Source of the DNA: Arthrobacter echini
GTDB taxonomy: Bacteria > Actinomycetota > Actinomycetes > Actinomycetales > Micrococcaceae
Direction: 5' to 3'
Assembly: GCF_004803505.1 (NCBI RefSeq)
Contig: NZ_SSWH01000013.1
Span: forward strand, 1-64,000
DNA: 64,000 bases
The notes under the pieces are model-generated. The model was not told the origin of the DNA, ran no database searches, and worked only from the letters and a program-made list of their open reading frames with translations. Position 1 is the first letter of the stretch. The number at the start of each line of letters is the position of its first letter. A program made the translations under genes and the position numbers. Below, in pieces: positions 55,457 to 62,966 of the stretch.

Positions 55457-55495
55457 GGAAGGGCGCGCCGATCGGTACGATCGACGCGCCCTTCC
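55457..55495 (-). terminator. Terminator after SDR gene
   Basis: Stem of 11 perfect pairs (55457-55467 with 55485-55495) extended inward by CGATCG/CGATCG after one mismatch, starting 16 nt past the SDR stop. Insulates flagellin from the SDR-MarR unit. Confidence 0.8.
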
Positions 55496-55510
55496 TTCAT
55501 CGGTGGAGCC

Positions 55511-56287
55511 TCACCAGGTGCTGTCCTGACGCGTGACGGCGTCGTACCCGCCGTCGAGGAAGATGACCTGCCCGCACAGGTGGGTGTTCTCCTCACCGGT
55601 CAGCCAGGTGAGCAGTGACGCCGCGGTCTCCGCCGGGAAGGGACCGTTGAGCGGCATGGGCACCTGCTTGTTGAGCTGTTCGCGTCCGGCCTCGGTACTG
55701 ACCAGCTCTGCCGTCATGGGGGTCAGGACCACCGCCGGCGCAATCGCGTTCAGAGGGATGTCCGCGCCGGCCCACTCATCGGTCGGGGCGTTGAGGCGGA
55801 TCCACCGGGCAAGGGCCTGCTTGCTGGTGGAGTAGATCTGGTAGCCGTTGTCGTCGTCGGCGAGTTCCTGGGCGCGGGTCAACGCGGCCGCTTCGTCTCC
55901 GGTGAGGCAGGCCTCGAGCAGGGCACTGTCGTGGGGCTGCAGCGATGCCATGGACGCTACCGCCACGGCGCGGGGCGCGGGAGAACCCTTCATCAGGGGT
56001 CGGAGGGATTCCAGTGTCGCGACAGCGCCGAAGTAGTTCACCAGGACCGTCGCGGGAACGGGTGCATTCATCCCGGCCACGGCGAGGACTGCGTCGATGG
56101 AGCCGTTGCTGCGCTCCTCGACCTCCTGCGCCATGGTGGCACGGCCTTCCTCGGTACTGAGATCGGCGGTGATGTCCGCGCCGCGGAGATCGACGCCGAT
56201 GACGGTGTGACCGTCCTCGCGCAGACGGGTGGCGGTGGCCTCGCCGATGCCTGAGCCGGCTCCGGTGACTACATAGGTGCGGGTCAT
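55511..56287 (-). CDS. Short-chain dehydrogenase/reductase
   Basis: 258 residues. TGAGSGIGEAT nucleotide motif (8-18), Asp33 after strand 2 favouring NAD(H), Ser112, Tyr152 and Lys156 (YSTSKQ) as catalytic residues. LTGEENTHLCGQVIFLDGGY near the C-terminus is typical of this family. Resembles 3-alpha-hydroxysteroid dehydrogenase-like SDRs in length and layout; substrate unknown. Overlaps the marR-type gene by ATGA. Confidence 0.9.
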   Translation of the reverse strand: MTRTYVVTGAGSGIGEATATRLREDGHTVIGVDLRGADITADLSTEEGRATMAQEVEERSNGSIDAVLAVAGMNAPVPATVLVNYFGAVATLESLRPLMKGSPAPRAVAVASMASLQPHDSALLEACLTGDEAAALTRAQELADDDNGYQIYSTSKQALARWIRLNAPTDEWAGADIPLNAIAPAVVLTPMTAELVSTEAGREQLNKQVPMPLNGPFPAETAASLLTWLTGEENTHLCGQVIFLDGGYDAVTRQDSTW

Positions 56288-56790
56288 GATGATTCTCCCT
56301 TGCGATACTGCGCCATGCTGAAGTGCAGGGCGTCGGTGTGGAATGTGGTGAGCAGCTCGGTGAACCGGTCGCGGTCCGCCTGGGTCCAGTCCGCCTGGAT
56401 GGCACGCATCATGCGATCCCCGGCGTCGACGAACCCGGCCACGACCTCGTTCCCTCTGCCTGTCAGCTGGAGGAGTCCGGCGCGTCCGTCGGCGGTGTCC
56501 GTACCCCGCTCGACGAAGCCGTCCTCACTCAGCCGCCTGGTGACCTTGCTGACGTTGGAGGCGCCCACGCGGAGCTTCTGGGCCAGCACTGACGGGCGCA
56601 TGGCCCCGTGCCTGCCGAGCAGCGTCAACGCCGTGACCGATGTGGCGTCGAGGCCCGGGGCGGTGTCGCGGGTGATCGTCGTGATGAAGTCACTCGAGCC
56701 CCACAGGGCGAACACCTCGAGCATTGCGGCGAGGCCCGCAGAGCGATAACCGAGCGGAGCACCCGTAACCGGATCCGCTGCGGAGTCCAT
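56284..56790 (-). CDS. MarR-family transcriptional regulator
   Basis: 168 residues. Winged helix: LTLLGRHGAMRPSVLAQKLR, VGASNVSKVTRRLSEDGFVE, RGTDTADGRAGLLQLTGRG. GGGGG run about 9 nt before the ATG. Forms an operon with the SDR gene and probably represses it via the palindrome 39 bp upstream. Confidence 0.9.
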   Translation of the reverse strand: MDSAADPVTGAPLGYRSAGLAAMLEVFALWGSSDFITTITRDTAPGLDATSVTALTLLGRHGAMRPSVLAQKLRVGASNVSKVTRRLSEDGFVERGTDTADGRAGLLQLTGRGNEVVAGFVDAGDRMMRAIQADWTQADRDRFTELLTTFHTDALHFSMAQYRKGESS

Positions 56791-56828
56791 CGCTGGTCAC
56801 CCCCTTCGTCCTTGAACCACCAGCCTAG

Positions 56829-56859
56829 CCCAGATGCTGTCCTTAGGACAGTATCTGGG
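56829..56859. promoter_or_regulatory. Palindromic operator of the MarR-type regulator
   Basis: Inverted repeat with 15-nt arms around a single central base, one mismatch in 15; core CTGTCCT-T-AGGACAG. It lies just upstream of TAGGCT, a plausible -10 for the MarR gene (about 56826-56821), so binding would cover the -35/spacer region. Confidence 0.7.
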
Positions 56860-56889
56860 GATACCGCGTCGCTGGAATCAGAGCATCAC

Positions 56890-56916
56890 TTACATTGCGC
56901 GTCCCGGTGCCGATAG
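56890..56916 (+). promoter_or_regulatory. Sigma-28-like promoter of flgN-flgK-flgL-fliW
   Basis: TTAC (56890-56893), 15 bp, GCCGATAG (56909-56916). Expected leader of about 40 nt to flgN. Confidence 0.7.
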
Positions 56917-56962
56917 TTCATCCGATTCCACCCATTCGTCGTTCCGGAGAGGAGGTGGCACC

Positions 56963-57448
56963 GTGAGCGCCCAGGACCTGTCGACGCTGCTCTGGCAGGA
57001 GCGCGAACTCCTCGAACTCCTCGTCTTCAAACTCGAGGAGGAACAGCTCCTGCTGACCTCCGGCACTACGCGGTGGCTCCACCATGCCACCCGGGAGGTG
57101 GAACAGGTACTCCAACGCCTCCGGGACACCGGTCTCGCCCGAGCCGTCCACGGCTCCGCCGTAGCCACCGAGTGGGGAGTCGACGAGGGCGCCACGCTGC
57201 GCGAACTGGTGCTCTCCGCTCCCGAGGGGCCGTGGGGGGAACTCCTCGGCGCACACCTGCAGGCCATGACGGCCCTCGTGGCGCAGATCGTCGCCCTGCG
57301 GGACAGTAACCAGCTCTTCCTGAAGGCGGCCAGCCGCTCCACCCAGGAAACCCTGGCGGGGATCGACGTGGGTGCCGGAACCTACGCAGCCGACGGCGCC
57401 TCCGCCCTGGGCGGAGGGCATCCGACCCTCCTCGACAAGGATCTGTAG
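56963..57448 (+). CDS. flgN: Flagellar chaperone FlgN
   Basis: 161 residues from GTG 56963, GAGAGGAGG 7 nt upstream. Helical; begins LSTLLWQERELLELLVFKLE, a FlgN/Gram-positive pattern, with LQAMTALVAQIVALRDSNQL later. Chaperone for FlgK and FlgL, encoded next. Confidence 0.85.
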   Translation: MSAQDLSTLLWQERELLELLVFKLEEEQLLLTSGTTRWLHHATREVEQVLQRLRDTGLARAVHGSAVATEWGVDEGATLRELVLSAPEGPWGELLGAHLQAMTALVAQIVALRDSNQLFLKAASRSTQETLAGIDVGAGTYAADGASALGGGHPTLLDKDL

Positions 57449-57455
57449 CCGAACG

Positions 57456-58859
57456 ATGAGCACCTTCAGCGGAATCACCACAGCCCATTCCGGTCTTGCC
57501 GCAGCGCGTGCCGGCCTGGAGGTAACGGGGCAGAACATCGCGAACGCCACCACGCCGGGATACACGAGGCAGCGCCTCGAGACGTCATCCGTTGCTCCCG
57601 TGCGGCCCTCGATGTTCGCGACCGGCGCGCGTGCGGGCGAGGGGGTACTCGCCCAGGGCATCGCACGACTCGGTGACGCCCATCTCGAGGCACGGGTCCG
57701 CAGCACCGCCGGAGCCGCCGGCTACACGGCGGTGCGCGCCCAGGCCTTCTCGGTTCTCGAGGAGAGCCTGCGGGAACCGGGCACGACCGGCGTCTCGGCA
57801 TCGCTCCAGGATTTCTGGGCGGGGTGGCAGGACCTGTCCGTCGACTCGGACAAGGGCGCTTCGACGTCGTCCCTGCTCTCCGTCGCCGGAACGCTCACCT
57901 CGCGCATCGGTTCCGGCTATCGCGAGATCGGCACACAGTGGGCCTCGATCAGGTCCTCGGCCGAGTCCCTCGTCACGGAGGTCAACGACGCTGCCTCCCA
58001 GGTGGCGGAGCTGAACCGCCAGATCCGCTCCGCGGTCACCACTGGTTCCTCCGCCAACGAGCTCATCGACCGCCGCACAACCCTGACCGGCGCCCTCGCC
58101 GGGCTGACCGGCGCCACGGTGCGCGACAACAGCGACGGAACGGCCGACGTCCTGCTGGCGGGGAACCCGCTGGTCTTGGGAACGACGACCCGCAGCCTGC
58201 AGGTCAGCGGATCGCGGCAGCTGGGCGAGCTTCCGCAGAGCTCCGGGGGCGGCGTCGTGAGTGTGGAATGGACCCACCGCCCGGGAGCCTCCGCCGGAAT
58301 CGAGAGCGGTGAGATCGCCGCCGCACTCTCGCTCCTCGCTCCCGCCGACGCAGGCGGTGTCCTGGCCCAAACCGCCGGCGGGTACGACGACTTCGCCGCA
58401 TCGCTCGCCGGGAAGGTGAACGCACTGCACACCGGTGCCGGCAAGGGGCCCTTCTTCGCCTTCGATCCGGATCGGGCGGCAGCATCACTGACGGTCCTGC
58501 CGACCACGCGCGAGGACCTCGCGGTGGGATCACCCGACGCCGGCGCCTACGACGGATCGGTTGCCGACGCCATCTCCAGGATCGGCACCGGCGGCGGTTC
58601 GCCCGACGTGGTCTGGTCGGTCTTCGTGGCGGACCTCGGAGCGGCAGCGCGCACGGAACTCCAGGCCGATGCGCTGGCCCAGGCATCGGCGGGCTCCGCC
58701 CTGAGGCAGCAGCTCGGCGCCACCTCGGTGAGCATGGACGAGGAGCAGGTGAAGCTGCTCGAGTACCAGCACGCCTACCAGGGCGCCGCGCGGGTGATGA
58801 CGGCCATCGACGAGATGCTCGATGTCCTCATCAATCGCACGGGAATCGTCGGACGGTAG
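57456..58859 (+). CDS. flgK: Hook-filament junction protein FlgK (HAP1)
   Basis: 467 residues from ATG 57456. STFSGITTAHSGLAAARAGL, GQNIANATTPGYTRQR and C-terminal VSMDEEQVKLLEYQHAYQGA, ARVMTAIDEMLDVLINRTG are diagnostic. 7 nt after flgN. Confidence 0.95.
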   Translation: MSTFSGITTAHSGLAAARAGLEVTGQNIANATTPGYTRQRLETSSVAPVRPSMFATGARAGEGVLAQGIARLGDAHLEARVRSTAGAAGYTAVRAQAFSVLEESLREPGTTGVSASLQDFWAGWQDLSVDSDKGASTSSLLSVAGTLTSRIGSGYREIGTQWASIRSSAESLVTEVNDAASQVAELNRQIRSAVTTGSSANELIDRRTTLTGALAGLTGATVRDNSDGTADVLLAGNPLVLGTTTRSLQVSGSRQLGELPQSSGGGVVSVEWTHRPGASAGIESGEIAAALSLLAPADAGGVLAQTAGGYDDFAASLAGKVNALHTGAGKGPFFAFDPDRAAASLTVLPTTREDLAVGSPDAGAYDGSVADAISRIGTGGGSPDVVWSVFVADLGAAARTELQADALAQASAGSALRQQLGATSVSMDEEQVKLLEYQHAYQGAARVMTAIDEMLDVLINRTGIVGR

Positions 58860-58871
58860 CGGAAGGCCATC

Positions 58872-59747
58872 ATGATCACGCGTGTCACCCAGCAGACGAT
58901 GCACTACGGGGTCCAGCGGTCCCTGCAGACCAATCTCGCACGGCTCGCCGAGCTCCAGGACAAGGCATCCAGCCAGCGTGCCATCACTCGGCCCTCGGAC
59001 GATCCTGCTGCTGCCGCCGAGGCGATCCGCATACGCGCCGACCTCCGTGCGAACGAGCAGTACGGCCGGAACATCTCCAACGGCGAGGGGTGGCTGACCG
59101 AGCTCGACAATGCGATGACGACGTCGAAGCGGGCTCTGGACCGGGTTAACGAACTGACGCTGCAAGGCTCCAACTCGTCCCTTCCCCCGGCAGCCCGCGA
59201 GACGCTCGCTCTCGAGGTCCAGGCGCTGCGCGGCGAGCTCGGAGCGCAGGCGAACGCGAGCTACGCCGGCCGTTTCCTGTTCGCAGGCAACGCCGACACG
59301 CCTGCCGCACTCACCCCGGAGCTGACCTTCGTGGGAGGAGGAACGGTGGAGCGCAGGATAGGCCCCGGGGAAACGGTCCGGGTGGATGCCGACGGAGCGT
59401 CCGTCTTCGGCAGTGGCCCCACCTCGGCTTTCGCTCTGCTGGACAGGATCGCCGCTGATCTGCGTGCCGGCAAGGACGTCTCGGTGCATCTGGCACCTCT
59501 GCAGCAACGCATCAGGGACGTCACGGCAGAGCACAGCACGATCGGTACCCGGCATGCCCGTCTGCTGAGCGCGAAGGACGGCATCGCCGATGCAGCCCTC
59601 GCGCTCGAAGGACGACGCGCGGCCGTGGAGGATGTCGAGCTGGCCTCGGTGATCCTCGATCTCAGGATGCAGGAGACCGCCTACCAGGGAGCCCTGGCCG
59701 TTTCGGCGCGCGTGCTGCAGCCGTCCCTGCTGGATTTCCTCCGATGA
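58872..59747 (+). CDS. flgL: Hook-filament junction protein FlgL (HAP3)
   Basis: 291 residues. ITRVTQQTMHYGVQRSLQTN, ITRPSDDPAAAAEAIRIRAD, AGRFLFAGNADTPA and C-terminal DLRMQETAYQGALAVSARVL, QPSLLDFL. Stop overlaps the fliW start by ATGA. Confidence 0.93.
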   Translation: MITRVTQQTMHYGVQRSLQTNLARLAELQDKASSQRAITRPSDDPAAAAEAIRIRADLRANEQYGRNISNGEGWLTELDNAMTTSKRALDRVNELTLQGSNSSLPPAARETLALEVQALRGELGAQANASYAGRFLFAGNADTPAALTPELTFVGGGTVERRIGPGETVRVDADGASVFGSGPTSAFALLDRIAADLRAGKDVSVHLAPLQQRIRDVTAEHSTIGTRHARLLSAKDGIADAALALEGRRAAVEDVELASVILDLRMQETAYQGALAVSARVLQPSLLDFLR

Positions 59748-60112
59748 GGGCCACCTTCCTGAGCCCGCCCCCGGGGTTGGCTCCGCTGACGGAGTTCCGG
59801 CTGGAGGAGGTCGGCGGGGCGCAGGGCCTGTTCACCCTGATCTCCACGGATCAGCCGGACGTGCGCCTGTTCCTCCTCGACGCCGCCAGCTACGTGCCCG
59901 AGTACCGTCCGCGCTTCTCCGCCGCTCAACGAGAGGTCCTCGGAGCGGATGTGCCCGACGCGCTCCTGTTCGTCGTCGCGAATCCCGGCACAGGGGGCAC
60001 GACCGTCAATCTCGCTGCCCCGATCGTGCTCGATCCCGCCACCGGACAGTGCGCCCAACTGATCCTCGAGGGCGACTACCCGCTGCGGGCACCCCTGGCA
60101 CAGGCTGCCTGA
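59744..60112 (+). CDS. fliW: Flagellar assembly factor FliW
   Basis: 122 residues, slightly short for the family. FHLEEVGG-type core FRLEEVGGAQGLFTLISTDQ, YVPEYRPRFSAAQREVLG, VNLAAPIVLDPATGQCAQLI, LEGDYPLRAPL. FliW binds either flagellin or CsrA, freeing CsrA to repress flagellin translation when flagellin builds up. Confidence 0.92.
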   Translation: MRATFLSPPPGLAPLTEFRLEEVGGAQGLFTLISTDQPDVRLFLLDAASYVPEYRPRFSAAQREVLGADVPDALLFVVANPGTGGTTVNLAAPIVLDPATGQCAQLILEGDYPLRAPLAQAA

Positions 60113-60122
60113 AGGTCCTTCA

Positions 60123-60169
60123 GACGTAGAAGAACCGCCCGGACCGGTGCCGGGCGGTTCTTCTACGTC
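60123..60169. terminator. Bidirectional terminator between fliW and the AKR gene
   Basis: Perfect 20-bp stem (60123-60142 with 60150-60169), 7-nt loop, between convergent stop codons. Confidence 0.88.
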
Positions 60170-60199
60170 ATACAGCGGGCTGCACCCGCCGAAAGCTGA

Positions 60200-61039
60200 T
60201 CAGGCGAAGTCGGAGGTCGCCGGATCTGCACCGATGCGGCCGTCGACGCCCTTGTCGAGGTTGTTGATAGCTTCGATGTCCTCGTCCTCGAGCTTGACGT
60301 CGAGCGACTCCCAGTTCTCGATGATCCGCGACTCGGTGACGGACTTCGGGATGACCACGTTGCCCAGCGCAAGGTGCCAGGCCAGTACCACCTGCGCGGG
60401 AGTGGCGTTCCGCTTGCCGGCGATGTCCTGCAGCACGGCGTCGTCGAGCAGTCCCTTGCCGGAACCGATCGGCGAATATGCCTCGTGCAGGATGCCCTTC
60501 TCGGCCTCGAAGGCACGGAGCTCCGACTGGTTGAAGTACGGGTGTGTCTCCACCTGGTGGATCGCGGGTGTCACGCCGGTCTCGCGGATGATCTCACTGA
60601 GGGTCTCGAGGGTGAAGTTGGAGACACCGATGCTGCGCACGCGACCCTGCTTCTGCAGTTCGATCAGCGCCTTCCACGAATCCAGGTACTTGTGCTGCTT
60701 GGGCTGCAGCCAGTGGATCAGGTACAGATCGAGGGTTTCCAGTCCGAGGAGGTCCATCGAGGACTCGAACGCCTTGAGGGTGCTCTCGTAGCCCTGGTCC
60801 GCGTTCCACAGCTTGGTGGTGATGAACAGGTCGTCCGGGCTGAGCCCGGACGAGGCGATGGCGCGGCCCACGCCTGCCTCGTTCCCGTAGATCTTCGCGG
60901 TGTCGATGTGGCGGTACCCGGTCCTGAACGCCTTGCCCACGACATCCTCGGCAACTTTGTCCTCGACCTGCCAGACTCCGTACCCGAGCTGGGGAATGGT
61001 GTGGCCGTCATTGAACGTGAGGTGCGGTGATGTAGTCAT
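60200..61039 (-). CDS. Aldo/keto reductase
   Basis: 279 residues from ATG 61039. AKR (2,5-diketo-D-gluconate reductase-like, AKR5 group) with catalytic tetrad Asp46, Tyr51 (YRHIDTAKIYGNE), Lys76 (TTKLW) and His109 (LYLIHW), and the NADPH phosphate-binding stretch VVIPKSVTESRIIEN. Substrate unknown. No ribosome site is obvious, and a strong hairpin lies 24 nt before the start. Confidence 0.93.
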   Translation of the reverse strand: MTTSPHLTFNDGHTIPQLGYGVWQVEDKVAEDVVGKAFRTGYRHIDTAKIYGNEAGVGRAIASSGLSPDDLFITTKLWNADQGYESTLKAFESSMDLLGLETLDLYLIHWLQPKQHKYLDSWKALIELQKQGRVRSIGVSNFTLETLSEIIRETGVTPAIHQVETHPYFNQSELRAFEAEKGILHEAYSPIGSGKGLLDDAVLQDIAGKRNATPAQVVLAWHLALGNVVIPKSVTESRIIENWESLDVKLEDEDIEAINNLDKGVDGRIGADPATSDFA

Positions 61040-61062
61040 ACTGGCGGGAACCACCGGTACTG

Positions 61063-61115
61063 CCGAATTATTTCTGCCGGCCGGCGTAGCACGGCGGCCG
61101 GCAGAAATAATTCGG
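61063..61115 (-). terminator. 21-bp perfect hairpin between lipoprotein and AKR genes
   Basis: Arms 61063-61083 and 61095-61115, loop of 11. It starts one base after the lipoprotein stop and ends 24 nt before the AKR start, so it terminates the lipoprotein mRNA and/or acts as a leader structure for AKR. Confidence 0.85.
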
Positions 61116-61116
61116 G

Positions 61117-61869
61117 TCAGTCGTCCGAATCCGCCTGGTTCTCGACGACGGTACCGGTGGCGGCATCGAGCTGAATCGAGTACTTCACGTCGGAGGGATC
61201 GAGCACGTCCGCTTCCCACACCGTCACGCCCTGCTTGCTGTCCAGCTCGAGCTCCGTGATCCGGCCCTCGGGAATGACCGTGAGGATCTTGTCCACGGCG
61301 TCCTCGTAGTCCAGCTCGGCCGCCTGCAGACGGGCGAGGTTCTTGTCCCGGTCCTCCACGTCCTCGTCCGTCACCTCCGGCCCGGTGGTGATCTGCGTGC
61401 CGTCAGCCGAGAGCTCCATCTCCTGTTCGGAGCCGTCCTGCGTCACCACGTCGACCTCCCAGGCCGTCCCGCCGGCCTCACTCTCGATGGAGATGAGCGC
61501 CCCTCCCGGGAGCGCAGCGAGCGCCGTCCGCCCGGCCTGGACGAGGTCGTCCGCCCCGGAACCGGGAGCGGCGATCCCATCGGACGCCGTCGAGCTGGTC
61601 GTGGGAGAGGATGTCGCCGAAGGGGAGGGCGTCGGCGTGGCACTCCCCGTGCCCAGCGCGCTCGCCTCGGGGGATGCGGACATGCCCGTTTCAGGGGACT
61701 CGGAGGCCTCGGCACTGAGCGAAACGGCGGACGAGGGCTCGACGGCCGGGGCCGACTCGCCGGCTGCGGTGTCGGTGTCCGCTGTGGTGCAGCCCGCGAG
61801 GGCGAGCAGCGCCGCTGTCGCGAGCGGCAGCAGCGTGTACCTGGGTCGCGGTGAGCGGGATGATGTCAT
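61117..61869 (-). CDS. PepSY-like domain lipoprotein
   Basis: 250 residues from ATG 61869 (GGAGG 5 nt upstream). Signal peptide with lipobox ALAGC (Cys about 26), a Ser/Thr/Pro/Glu-rich stalk (about 30-105), then two PepSY-like repeats: GGTAWEVDVVTQDGSEQEME and GVTVWEADVLDPSDVKYSIQ with LDAATGTVV. PepSY domains bind or inhibit peptidases at the cell surface. Confidence 0.85.
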   Translation of the reverse strand: MTSSRSPRPRYTLLPLATAALLALAGCTTADTDTAAGESAPAVEPSSAVSLSAEASESPETGMSASPEASALGTGSATPTPSPSATSSPTTSSTASDGIAAPGSGADDLVQAGRTALAALPGGALISIESEAGGTAWEVDVVTQDGSEQEMELSADGTQITTGPEVTDEDVEDRDKNLARLQAAELDYEDAVDKILTVIPEGRITELELDSKQGVTVWEADVLDPSDVKYSIQLDAATGTVVENQADSDD

Positions 61870-61972
61870 GGTGTCCTCCGGGAGCAGTGGGTGGAAGCGC
61901 GATCCTGTTGCAGCTCCCATCCTTGCCCGGCATCCCGGATTCAGCAACGGGCGCTCTCACAGTTGCAGCGGA

Positions 61973-62512
61973 TCAGAAGATCGCCGCCAGCGCGCGCTCG
62001 GCCTCCTCGACGTCGTCGAACACCAGTTGGGCCCGACGTCGGACACTGTCCAGCCCCGCTGAGGTCACATCCCATCGCTCGCCGTCGAGTCGGGTCATCG
62101 CGGCGGCCTCGGCCGTGGTCGCCAGGGCGTTTCCCGCACGGGACAGGGCCCGGTGCACCTGCAGGAGGGCGCCGGGAATGTCGAGCCCGGTACTGGGTGA
62201 CGAGGACTGAGCACTCACGCAGACCCTTCGGACCCGTGGCAGCAGGCCACCGAGCTGATCGGCGACCACGACGAGTTCGTTGTAGAGGGCGTCGTCCTCG
62301 GTTCCCTCGAGGATCTGGTGGTACCGGTCCAGCCCACGTCGGAAGCGGTCATGGGCACGCCGCCACACCCCGGTGCCCAGCTCGGCGTCATCCCTGCGGC
62401 CCTGCCTCGCTGCGGCGAAGAATGCTGCCACCGCTACAGGTTCTGATCCGGCGCGAAGGGACCGGCCGGCTGCAGTTCGGTCATGACGCAACAACAAGAA
62501 GCCCCACACCAC
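61973..62512 (-). CDS. Conserved-looking protein of unknown function
   Basis: 179 residues from GTG. Mostly helical (FRRGLDRYHQILEGTEDDAL, YNELVVVADQLGGLLPRVRR, VHRALSRAGNALATTAEAAA, RAQLVFDDVEEAERALAAIF). No signal peptide, membrane helix or known motif. The start is uncertain; an alternative GTG is the next codon. Confidence 0.6.
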   Translation of the reverse strand: MVWGFLLLRHDRTAAGRSLRAGSEPVAVAAFFAAARQGRRDDAELGTGVWRRAHDRFRRGLDRYHQILEGTEDDALYNELVVVADQLGGLLPRVRRVCVSAQSSSPSTGLDIPGALLQVHRALSRAGNALATTAEAAAMTRLDGERWDVTSAGLDSVRRRAQLVFDDVEEAERALAAIF

Positions 62513-62528
62513 CCGCGCGGAGAACGGC

Positions 62529-62744
62529 TCACTCGTCGACCAGCCGTAGAGCTCCGCCCTTGTGGGCAGCGACGTGATCGGTCCTGTCGCTCTTGATCTC
62601 GTACTGTGGATCGTCCTCCGACGCGCGGCGCGTGTGGCCCTTGTAATCGAAGTCCTCCGTGTGGACCCTCGTCACCCTGCCCGAGACGTGGCCGGCCTCC
62701 GAGTTCCAGGTGACATGATCACCGACGCCGAATCGATCGGCCAT
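62529..62744 (-). CDS. DUF2945 (HVA1, Tudor-like) small protein
   Basis: 71 residues, AGGAAGGAG 5 nt before the ATG. FGVGDHVTWNSEAGHVSGRV, YKGHTRRASEDDPQYEIKSD and HVAAHKGGALRLV match the small DUF2945 family almost end to end. Function unknown. Confidence 0.85.
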   Translation of the reverse strand: MADRFGVGDHVTWNSEAGHVSGRVTRVHTEDFDYKGHTRRASEDDPQYEIKSDRTDHVAAHKGGALRLVDE

Positions 62745-62756
62745 GTCGACTCCTTC

Positions 62757-62966
62757 CTAGCAGCAGCGCCCTTCCGGATTCGCCTCCTGGCGATCGGTCC
62801 TGTCCCGCCAGAACTCGCGCTCGTTCATGGGCCGACCGTCGGCATGGCTGCGCTCGTGATGGTCGAGGTACGCCTGGTAGGCGTTCTCCCCCATGACACC
62901 CTTGAAGATCCATACCAGTTCACGCGCGGTGTCACAGGCGCGGTGCAGTACCTGCGGCACGGTCAT
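62757..62966 (-). CDS. ybdD: YbdD/YjiX family protein (CstA partner)
   Basis: 69 residues, ATG overlapping the cstA stop (TGATG). VWIFKGVMGENAYQAYLDHH, MNEREFWRDRTDRQEANPEG are the DUF466 signature. These small proteins are encoded directly after cstA-type transporters and are thought to work with them. Confidence 0.9.
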   Translation of the reverse strand: MTVPQVLHRACDTARELVWIFKGVMGENAYQAYLDHHERSHADGRPMNEREFWRDRTDRQEANPEGRCC

